Shown piece by piece: positions 1 to 6,359 of a stretch of 24,579 bases of DNA. The position numbers were made by a program, and so were the translations under genes. Each line of letters starts with the position of its first letter. Position 1 is the first letter of the stretch. The stretch is from an uncultured Campylobacter sp. GTDB lineage: Bacteria > Campylobacterota > Campylobacteria > Campylobacterales > Campylobacteraceae. The stretch spans positions 1-24,579 of the forward strand of contig NZ_CALIAV010000032.1 in assembly GCF_938045625.1 (NCBI RefSeq), written 5' to 3'. The notes under the pieces are model-generated. The model saw only the letters and a list, made by a program, of their open reading frames with translations. It made no database searches and was not told the origin of the DNA.

Positions 1-43
1 ACGAAGCGTCGCCCCTTCCTCTCCCAAGCCCTCTCTAACCCCA

Positions 44-75
44 CTGCACGTGAGAGGTTGCTGCACTACGTGCAG
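44..75. repeat. Inverted repeat downstream of trpE
   Basis: CTGCACGT at 44-51 is exactly inverted as ACGTGCAG at 68-75, and a second, tighter hairpin (CTGCAC 61-66, GTGCAG 70-75, 3-nt loop) shares the right arm, so two alternative stems are possible. It starts 11 bases past the trpE stop codon. No T-run follows on the minus strand, so it is not a standard terminator. It could be an attenuating or mRNA-stabilising structure between trpE and whatever lies outside the window. The rest of 1-85 shows no gene I can support. Confidence 0.4.
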
Positions 76-85
76 GTCAAATTTC

Positions 86-1453
86 TCAAATTTCCCTTGC
101 GTTTTTCGCAAACACGTTTAGCACCGAGGCGCGTTTTTTACAAATTTCTTTATATTCGTATTCGGGAACGCTATCGATCACGATGCCCGCTCCGGCCTGC
201 ACGAAAATTTCGGCGAAATTTCCCCCAAGTTCGCCGATTTTTAAATTTGACTCGTTTGCGCCGTCAAGATGCGGGTCATGCCTGCCAGCGTCAAATTTGC
301 CGTCAAATTTACGCGCAAATATCGCGCTTCTAATCAAAATCGCCATTTGCGCGTCGCCGTTAAAGTGGAAAAATCCGATGCCGCCGCCGTATGCGTTGCG
401 CTTATAGGGCTCAAGCTCGGCGATGATCTCCATGGCGCGGATCTTGGGCGTACCGCTTAGCGTGCCTGCTGGGAAGATGCTGCCGACCGCGTCAAATGCG
501 TCTAGATCATCCGCCTTCGCGCCGTAGACGTCGCTTACGATATGCATCACGCTCTCGTAGCGCACGATACGCATGGCGTTTTTGACTGCGACGCTTTTTG
601 GCTTGCTGACGCGGCCGATGTCGTTACGAGCGAGGTCGATGAGCATTTTGTGCTCGGCTAGCTCCTTTTCGTCGCTTAGCAGTTCGCGCTCGAGCGCGGC
701 GTCCTCTATCGCGTCCCTGCCGCGTCCGCGCGTGCCTGCGATAGGCGCGACGTAGATTTTACCCTCTTTGATCTCGCAGACTAGCTCGGGGCTAGAGCCC
801 GCGACGTCGCCGTATGGGGTCGGGAAGTGAAACATATATGGGCTCGGATTTGCCTCGCTCAGCGCTCGGTAGAAGTCTAGGCTATCCATATCCGAGGCTA
901 GTTTTAGCTGTTCGCTTAGCACGACTTGGAAGACGTCGCCGCTTTTTAGGTACTCTTTGGCGCGTTTCGCGATACTCAGAAAATGCTCTTTTTCGCCGTC
1001 TAGGTCGGTTAAAATTTTATATTTGCTCCACCTTGTTGCGCGCTGTTTCTGGGCGGCCGCTTCGTCATCTGCGCTAAATTTAACGAGGAAATCGTAATAC
1101 CGCTCGCGGTCGCCGTAAAAGCTGTAAATTTTGCTATTTTTATCAAAGTGTAGGTAGGCGCGGGCGTTAGCGTAGAAAAAGTCGGGGAAATCGTACTGCA
1201 AGGCGTTAAATTCGGGTATTTTTTCAAAATATTTTATCCCGCCGTAGCCCAGCACTCCAAACAGTCCCGCAAAGGGGGTACCCGATTTTTGAGCTTTAAA
1301 ATAGCTCTTAAGCCCTGCAAAATCGGTCTGTTCGCTGCTAATGTACTCGCAGTCGATGCCGACGATGGTCTGCGTCGTGTCCTCGGCGAGGTAGGAGTTG
1401 GCGAATTTTTCGCGGATCTTTTCGTAATAAAAAACGGGGCTCAAAAGTAACAT
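86..1453 (-). CDS. trpE: Anthranilate synthase component I
   Basis: Converts chorismate plus ammonia (or glutamine through the partner amidotransferase TrpG) to anthranilate, the first committed step of tryptophan synthesis, in the cytoplasm. The chorismate-binding fold fills the C-terminal half: GDVFQVVLS at 172-180, NPSPYMF 202-208, SSPELV 220-225, PIAGTRGRG 237-245, LARNDIGRV 274-282, FPAGTLSGTPK 327-337 and QAGAGIV 419-425. The family usually has GTRPRG where this protein has GTRGRG. Between AIF (377-379) and FVQAGAG there is an extra segment of about 30 residues (roughly 386-415) that most homologues lack. The N-terminal regulatory part is short (455 aa in total). Start ATG has AAAGGA 6 bases upstream and a TATAAT box further up. 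Downstream trp genes would be off the left edge. TrpE rather than PabB is preferred on overall similarity, but no partner is visible. Confidence 0.88.
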   Translation of the reverse strand: MLLLSPVFYYEKIREKFANSYLAEDTTQTIVGIDCEYISSEQTDFAGLKSYFKAQKSGTPFAGLFGVLGYGGIKYFEKIPEFNALQYDFPDFFYANARAYLHFDKNSKIYSFYGDRERYYDFLVKFSADDEAAAQKQRATRWSKYKILTDLDGEKEHFLSIAKRAKEYLKSGDVFQVVLSEQLKLASDMDSLDFYRALSEANPSPYMFHFPTPYGDVAGSSPELVCEIKEGKIYVAPIAGTRGRGRDAIEDAALERELLSDEKELAEHKMLIDLARNDIGRVSKPKSVAVKNAMRIVRYESVMHIVSDVYGAKADDLDAFDAVGSIFPAGTLSGTPKIRAMEIIAELEPYKRNAYGGGIGFFHFNGDAQMAILIRSAIFARKFDGKFDAGRHDPHLDGANESNLKIGELGGNFAEIFVQAGAGIVIDSVPEYEYKEICKKRASVLNVFAKNAREI

Positions 1454-1476
1454 AAAACATCCTTTAATGAGCGCAG

Positions 1477-1482
1477 ATTATA
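1477..1482 (-). promoter_or_regulatory. -10 box of trpE promoter (TATAAT)
   Basis: On the minus strand TATAAT lies about 24 bases before the trpE ATG, followed by the ribosome-binding site AAAGGA (1460-1465). The segment just upstream is an A/T-rich palindrome (1485-1502), matching the AT-rich, -35-poor promoters of Campylobacter. It implies trpE can be transcribed independently of the DUF302 gene. No Trp-rich leader peptide fits between this box and the start codon, so classical attenuation is unlikely. Confidence 0.55.
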
Positions 1483-1484
1483 TA

Positions 1485-1502
1485 AAAATTAAGCTTAATT
1501 TT
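1485..1502 (-). terminator. Perfect 18-bp palindrome at end of DUF302 gene
   Basis: AAAATTAAGCTTAATTTT is a perfect palindrome touching the last base of the DUF302 stop codon. On the minus strand it is followed by TATATAAT. It may work as a weak AT-only terminator or simply as the AT-rich upstream part of the trpE promoter. Confidence 0.35.
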
Positions 1503-1930
1503 CATTTGACGGCGGCGTCAAAAAGCTCGCGCTCTAGCCTCTGCGCCGCGTCTAGGGCGTGGCAGTCCGAAACGCCGTATCTAGCCGCGACGCTTTTTAT
1601 ATCCTCAAAGCTCACGACCGTTTTGCCCTCTCTTTTTTGAAATAAAAACTTAAACGGAAGCTCTAGCGCAAGGCTCGGTTCGCATTCTATTAAGGGCGCA
1701 AGTACGCCCGGCGCGCCAAAAATCACAGTAACCGACGGCGTCAAATTTACTCCCGTTTGCGCGGCGAAAACGTGATGAGGCACTACGGCAAATTCGCTAA
1801 CGTCTTTCATGTCAAGCAGTCTTTGAAATCTCTTAACCGCGGCTTCTAGCTCTAACTCGCTCTGGCCTGTTGTGACGCCTGCGAAGGCCAAATTTAATCC
1901 CGCAAAAATCATCAAAATCAATCTTTTCAA
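1502..1930 (-). CDS. DUF302-domain secreted protein
   Basis: A 142-residue protein with an N-terminal signal peptide (basic MKR, then a hydrophobic stretch to about residue 17, FAG cleavage region), so it should be periplasmic. Residues about 67-108 carry the DUF302 core: VTVIFGAPGVLAPLI, the Pro/Leu pair ALELPFKFL and a trailing VVSF strand. The biochemical function of DUF302 proteins is not established. The start codon is TTG at 1928-1930, chosen because it supplies the basic residues of the signal peptide and has AAGGA upstream (1938-1942); the next ATG (residue 7) would cut into the signal. It is divergent from the anion exporter at 2008 and upstream of trpE on the same strand, but trpE appears to have its own promoter. 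Confidence 0.8.
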   Translation of the reverse strand: MKRLILMIFAGLNLAFAGVTTGQSELELEAAVKRFQRLLDMKDVSEFAVVPHHVFAAQTGVNLTPSVTVIFGAPGVLAPLIECEPSLALELPFKFLFQKREGKTVVSFEDIKSVAARYGVSDCHALDAAQRLERELFDAAVK

Positions 1931-2007
1931 TAATTTTCCTTTTTTAAATTTTAAAATTAATTTTACCCAAAAACGGCTAAAATCGGATTTTACTTTAAGG
2001 CGAGATT

Positions 2008-2760
2008 ATGGAAATTTTATCGGTTGCATCGATCGGATACGTGTGTTTGGGACTATTTGTCGGCTTTTTGTCTGGATTTTTGGGCATAGGAGGCGGCGCG
2101 GCGGCTGTGCCGATACTCGTGTTTTTGGGCTTTGACGTCAAATACGCAATCGGCGTGAGCGTCCTGCAGATGGTGTTTAGCTCAGTTTACGGCTCGCTTT
2201 TAAATATAAAAAACAAAAACGTCGATCTAAAGCCTGCTTTGGTGCTAGGCATCGGCGGCTTTTGCGGGGCGAGCGCGAGCGGTTTTATCGTGGCGAGCGT
2301 ACCGTCTAAGTTTTTGCTTCTAACGCTTATCTGTATTCAAACTTTTAACGTTATTAAGCTATTTTTTAAAAACCCCGAGCCAAAAGGCGCGCAAATTCCA
2401 TCTCTCGTTCCGCTTTTTTTCGTCGGACTTTTTGTCGGTGCGGTGGCTATCAGCGTGGGTATCGGCGGCTCGGTTATCATCATGCCGGTCTTGATAAATT
2501 TTCTCAACTATGATATAAAAAAGGCCGTCAGCACGGGACTATTTTTCGTGATATTTTCGTCGATTTCGGGTTTTGTTAGCCTATCCTCGCAAGGACTCGT
2601 ACAATACGAAGTGGGCGCTTTGGTCGGTATCGGCTCGCTTATAAGCGTTAGATTTGGCGTAGCTTTAGCGCAAAAGATCGACCGCACCGTCCAAAAAAGA
2701 TGCCTACTCGCGCTCATCTGTACGACGTTAATTATAATGATAAATAAGCTTTTTGCTTAA
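2008..2760 (+). CDS. TauE/SafE (TSUP) family anion exporter
   Basis: A 250-residue integral membrane protein of the sulfite exporter TauE/SafE family (formerly DUF81). It has the internal two-fold repeat typical of the family: FLGIGGGAAAVPIL at 24-37 and VGIGGSVIIMPVL at 150-162, each opening a hydrophobic half with several helices, joined by a short charged loop near 121-130 (KNPEPKG). About seven to eight membrane segments are evident. Characterised members export sulfite, sulfoacetate or other organosulfur anions; the substrate here cannot be read from sequence. Start ATG follows AAGGCGAG. It is transcribed divergently from the DUF302 gene over a 77-bp AT-rich gap and converges on the methyltransferase gene. 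Confidence 0.88.
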   Translation: MEILSVASIGYVCLGLFVGFLSGFLGIGGGAAAVPILVFLGFDVKYAIGVSVLQMVFSSVYGSLLNIKNKNVDLKPALVLGIGGFCGASASGFIVASVPSKFLLLTLICIQTFNVIKLFFKNPEPKGAQIPSLVPLFFVGLFVGAVAISVGIGGSVIIMPVLINFLNYDIKKAVSTGLFFVIFSSISGFVSLSSQGLVQYEVGALVGIGSLISVRFGVALAQKIDRTVQKRCLLALICTTLIIMINKLFA

Positions 2761-2849
2761 ATTTGAGTTTATAGATTTAAAGCAATACGATTAAATTTGC
2801 GATAAATAATGGAGCGAGGTAAATTTACCCCACCCGCTTTCAATAAAAA

Positions 2850-4433
2850 TCAGAAATTTTCTAAAAATCCGCCATCGCTTAGTTTTAGCTCGAGATCTTT
2901 TATATACTCTTCGGCTGCTTTTTGGTATTCGTTTTTGCTGACGGTTTTTATTACTTCGCCGTTTTTGCCGGCAAACTCCAGATTTCTTTCGCGTGCAAAT
3001 TTTACCGTTTGTTTTATGATATTTTCGAGCGAGTTTTCGCCGTTAAATTTAAGAGCGATAAAGGCGTCAAACTGAGAAAAATTTGCCGGCACGTTTAGTT
3101 CGTCGGCGATTTTTATCACTGGTTCGTCTGCGGCGGAGAAATACTCAAAATAGCCTCGTACTCGCTCTTTTAAGCGGCTTTTGCCTGCTTCGTAAACAAC
3201 CTTTGGACGATCGTAGGTCGTTAGCTTAGCGCAGTCTGCGGCTAAAATCTCCATAAAGCCAAAATACGCTGATTTTACGGCGTTTTCATCGTCTTTTAAG
3301 AGCGCGGCGACGTCGGCAAAATTTACGCTTGCCGGATAAACGTCAGTAAAGACTTGATAAAGCCAGTCGTACTCAGGCTTCATCGCGATATTTTTGATGT
3401 TTAGGTAGCCGTTTTTCGTTTTGCTAAAGTCTGCCGATATATGCAGCTTGCAAAGTTCGTCCACGCCGATATTTACGCTAAAATCGTTCGGAACAAGCTC
3501 TTTGTGCACTATCATACTGCGTCTGAAAATATTATTGGTTAAAAAATCAAGCATCTGCTCTTTTTCGATACGCGAGCTAAAATTTGCGTCTATATACGAG
3601 TCAAACTCTTCCAGTCCCAAATTTGACTGAAAAACATCCTCGAGTCCGACTTCGGCAAGATATGCTAGGTCATTTTTCTCTAGACTATTTGCAAAATCTT
3701 TAAAATAAATCGGATTATTAAAAGCCTCCAAATACTCGTGAGCTATGTATGAGTCGTTCATCGTTAGAATATAATCAATATGAAATTTTAGACTTTCGAA
3801 ATTTACAAAAATTTGACTCGCATTGCCGTCTTTTTGGCAAAATTTGGCGTATTCTCCAAGTACTTTTAAAAGCTCTCTAGCCTTAGCTACCTTTGCGGTT
3901 TCTCCCTTTATGTCCTTGGTACCGAAAATCAAACAATCCCTGATCGTATCCTTGATCTTCCAGCCCGGATAGACGTTGTAGCTCACGTACGCCACGCCGT
4001 TTGGGCTCAAAAATCGCTTGATAGTTTTTAAAATCGCGTCCTTTACGACGTCCGGCACCCAACTATAAACGCCGTGGCAGATGATGTAGTCAAATTTACC
4101 GTAATCTCTCACGTCCGCATCAGTAAAATCGCAGATATCTTTTGCCCTAAATTCGATATTATCCACACGCATTTGTTCGGCTAACTCTTTGGCTTTATTT
4201 ATCTGCACTTCGCTTAGATCTATGCCTAGCGCCTTTGCTTGCGGATTTGCGATGGCAAAAGGAAACAAATTTCCGCCGTAGCTGCAACCGATTTCTAGCA
4301 CCTTGGCTGTTTTAGACGGCGGCGGAGTTAGCGATAAAAACGAAGCCAAAGCCTCAAGTCGCGCAGGCGAAGTCTCGGGGAAAGCCGATGAAATATATGG
4401 AAGATTATTGTACGATTCTTGAATTTCGTTCAT
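2850..4433 (-). CDS. Class I SAM-dependent methyltransferase with regulatory domain
   Basis: Predicted cytoplasmic methyltransferase of about 527 residues. The SAM-binding fold lies in the N-terminal third: motif I VLEIGCSYGGN (45-55), the acidic post-I strand GIDLSE (70-75), FRAKDI (95-100) and FDYIICHGVYSWV (114-126). The middle part matches the 'methyltransferase regulatory domain' (PF10119 type) that follows such methyltransferases in Campylobacter and Helicobacter. The C-terminal part is mixed helical without a motif I recognise. The frame stays open upstream to 4475, but I chose the ATG at 4433: MNEIQESYNNLPY is how the family normally begins, and an AAGG lies just upstream. The substrate is unknown. 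It stands alone: the DASS gene behind it has its own terminator. Confidence 0.85.
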   Translation of the reverse strand: MNEIQESYNNLPYISSAFPETSPARLEALASFLSLTPPPSKTAKVLEIGCSYGGNLFPFAIANPQAKALGIDLSEVQINKAKELAEQMRVDNIEFRAKDICDFTDADVRDYGKFDYIICHGVYSWVPDVVKDAILKTIKRFLSPNGVAYVSYNVYPGWKIKDTIRDCLIFGTKDIKGETAKVAKARELLKVLGEYAKFCQKDGNASQIFVNFESLKFHIDYILTMNDSYIAHEYLEAFNNPIYFKDFANSLEKNDLAYLAEVGLEDVFQSNLGLEEFDSYIDANFSSRIEKEQMLDFLTNNIFRRSMIVHKELVPNDFSVNIGVDELCKLHISADFSKTKNGYLNIKNIAMKPEYDWLYQVFTDVYPASVNFADVAALLKDDENAVKSAYFGFMEILAADCAKLTTYDRPKVVYEAGKSRLKERVRGYFEYFSAADEPVIKIADELNVPANFSQFDAFIALKFNGENSLENIIKQTVKFARERNLEFAGKNGEVIKTVSKNEYQKAAEEYIKDLELKLSDGGFLENF

Positions 4434-4493
4434 TTTAGAGCCTTGGGTTAAAATATTTTTACGATAATACAGCAAGGGCTATTAAATGCGGGT

Positions 4494-4523
4494 AAATTTA
4501 GGCGGTTAAGACCGCCTAAATTT
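4494..4523 (-). terminator. Strong hairpin terminator after DASS transporter gene
   Basis: AAATTTAGGCGGT (4494-4506) and its exact complement ACCGCCTAAATTT (4511-4523) form a 13-bp perfect stem with a 4-nt loop (TAAG), starting 2 bases past the transporter stop codon. The AT-rich base of the stem supplies T residues in either direction. It separates the transporter from the methyltransferase gene that continues on the same strand. Confidence 0.75.
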
Positions 4524-4525
4524 GA

Positions 4526-6184
4526 TTAAAATTTAAGCCCAAAAACGGCCGAAGCGATAAAAACGACGGTTGCCGTGATAAGAAAAATACCGATGATATT
4601 TAGCCAGATTCCAGCCTTTATCATCGAGCTGATTTTTACGTAGCCAGAGCCGTATGCGATGGCGTTTGGCGGCGTGGCGACGGGCAGCATAAATGCAAAC
4701 GTAGCCGCCATAGCGACCGGGATCGTAAACAGCATCACGTTTGCGCCGGTATAGCCAAGTCCCGCGCTAACGCCTGCGATGACGGGCAAAAAGGCCGCTG
4801 CGGTAGCGGTGTTTGACGTGATCTCGGTGAGGAAAATGACGAGCGTTACGACGGCCATGATGATCGCGGCGACAGGCAGCGCGCCGAGCGCAGAGACCTG
4901 ATGACCGATCCAAAGCGACAGTCCGCTGCTACTAAACTGCGCCGATAGCGACAGTCCGCCGCCAAAGAGTATGAGGATATCCCACGGCAGCTTTTTGGCG
5001 CTATCCCAGTCGATGAGACGCTCGCCGCTTTTGTTTGCGGGTACGATAAATAACAAAATCGCCGTACTCATCGCTATTATCGCGTCTAAGCTAGCGATTT
5101 TTACGTCAAAGGACTTTAGGATAAAACCTAGCGATATCCAGCACGCAGCCGCTGCTACAAAGATGACTCCGACAAGCTTTTCTGGCGTGGTTATGGGGCC
5201 TAGTTTATCTAGCTCGTCTTGGATCACTTTTTTGCCGTTTGGTATCTCGCCGATTTCAGGCTTAAAGAGTACGTAAGTGAGCAAAAACCAGCACGCCGCA
5301 AGCATAACGACGCTAAGCGGCACGCCGACTAACATCCACTCAAAAAAGCCGATCTCGATGCCAAATTCGTTTTTCATGTATGCAACCAGAAGGGCGTTTG
5401 GCGGAGTACCGATGATGGTGCCAACTGAGCCGATCGAGGCGGCGTAGGCGATGCCTAGCATCAGCGAGATACCGAAATTTGAGCTAAAGGTGCTCGTTTT
5501 TTCTTTTATCTCCTTTGCGATGTCGCGGCCTTTGTGAAATACCGTATTCATAAAGCCGCCTTGCACGCCTTTTCGCGAAATTTCGTCCAAATTTGCCACG
5601 TCCTCGATCGCCGTAAACGTCCATTTTTGAGTCGTTAGACGTCCGACCAAATGCAGTACGCTAAGGCCCACCGGCAGCATCATTATGGCGGTTGCGGTGT
5701 TGCTCACCCACATGGATAAAAATCCCGTCGCCACCATAAACCCCGCCACCAGCCGTCTCGGGCTCGTGCCAACTAAAAGCACGATACCAAGGGCGATTCT
5801 GGTGTGCAGATTCCACCTTTGCATAGCAAGGGCTAACACAAAGCCGCCCATAAAAAGATAGATCGTGTCCGAAGCATACGGCGCCGCTACAACCTTAAAC
5901 GCATCGACGCCAAGCACCGGAAATGCCACCATCGGCACCAGAGCGGTCGCGGGCAGGGCGATGGCCTCGGTCATCCACCACGCCGCCATCAGCGCAGCTA
6001 CCGCGGCGACGACTGGCATAGCTTCTACGTGCAGCTTTTTGCCCTTGGCCGCCGCTAGAGCGATGTCTCCTGCGTTTGCGGGGAAGATTTTATAAACCCA
6101 AATCGCTAGCAAAACGCCTAGCACCAGCCCGATGAGCTCGACTCGGTTTGTTCTTCTGTCTATAGGAATGTTTGGATTTGCCAT
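4526..6184 (-). CDS. DASS (SLC13) family sodium:anion/dicarboxylate symporter
   Basis: A 552-residue inner-membrane transporter of the divalent anion:sodium symporter family, which includes VcINDY. The family's paired sodium and substrate motifs are both present: SNT at 161-163 with the following ATAIMMLP, and a second SNT near residue 456 (TEITSNTATAAAFLP). Pro-Pro-Asn turns occur at GTPPN (259-263) and again near residue 508. A hydrophilic insert at about 183-233, rich in K/E, separates the halves. Such proteins import succinate, fumarate, malate or related anions; in a microaerobic fumarate-respiring Campylobacter a C4-dicarboxylate is plausible, but the exact substrate is inference. ATG start with AGGAG upstream (within 6188-6194). 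Single-gene unit ended by the 4494-4523 hairpin. Confidence 0.88.
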   Translation of the reverse strand: MANPNIPIDRRTNRVELIGLVLGVLLAIWVYKIFPANAGDIALAAAKGKKLHVEAMPVVAAVAALMAAWWMTEAIALPATALVPMVAFPVLGVDAFKVVAAPYASDTIYLFMGGFVLALAMQRWNLHTRIALGIVLLVGTSPRRLVAGFMVATGFLSMWVSNTATAIMMLPVGLSVLHLVGRLTTQKWTFTAIEDVANLDEISRKGVQGGFMNTVFHKGRDIAKEIKEKTSTFSSNFGISLMLGIAYAASIGSVGTIIGTPPNALLVAYMKNEFGIEIGFFEWMLVGVPLSVVMLAACWFLLTYVLFKPEIGEIPNGKKVIQDELDKLGPITTPEKLVGVIFVAAAACWISLGFILKSFDVKIASLDAIIAMSTAILLFIVPANKSGERLIDWDSAKKLPWDILILFGGGLSLSAQFSSSGLSLWIGHQVSALGALPVAAIIMAVVTLVIFLTEITSNTATAAAFLPVIAGVSAGLGYTGANVMLFTIPVAMAATFAFMLPVATPPNAIAYGSGYVKISSMIKAGIWLNIIGIFLITATVVFIASAVFGLKF

Positions 6185-6319
6185 GATAACTCCTATGCTT
6201 GGGATAATTTATAATACATCCAAAAAGCTTATAGCTTAAAAAATTCTTTTACTTTAAAATTGATTTTTTACTAAAGTGTTGATAAAAGTAACAGCGATTT
6301 TAGTTAAAGAGATTTTGGG

Positions 6320-6325
6320 TATAAT
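6320..6325 (+). promoter_or_regulatory. -10 box of uvrA promoter (TATAAT)
   Basis: A perfect TATAAT preceded by TTTTGGG and a long AT-rich, phased T/A tract (6235-6315), the usual look of a Campylobacter sigma-70 promoter. It sits about 35 bases before the uvrA ATG. I see no LexA-like palindrome, consistent with the absence of a classical SOS system in this group. Confidence 0.7.
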
Positions 6326-6359
6326 TACGGGTTAAAAATTTAAAATCACGGAAGCGAAA

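Noticed and set aside
58..333. Plus-strand open frame opposite the end of trpE
   Set aside because: It runs antisense to the conserved C-terminus of TrpE, begins near the hairpin at 44-75 and is Arg/Phe-rich, a typical shadow.
350..1400. TrpE read as para-aminobenzoate synthase (PabB)
   Set aside because: The two are hard to separate by motif alone, but length, the N-terminal layout and the QAGAGIV ending fit Campylobacter TrpE better; kept as a minor alternative.
2818..2829. GGTAAATTTACC palindrome between the TauE/SafE and methyltransferase genes
   Set aside because: Short, loopless and without a T-run; I could not support calling it a terminator even though its place between convergent genes is right.
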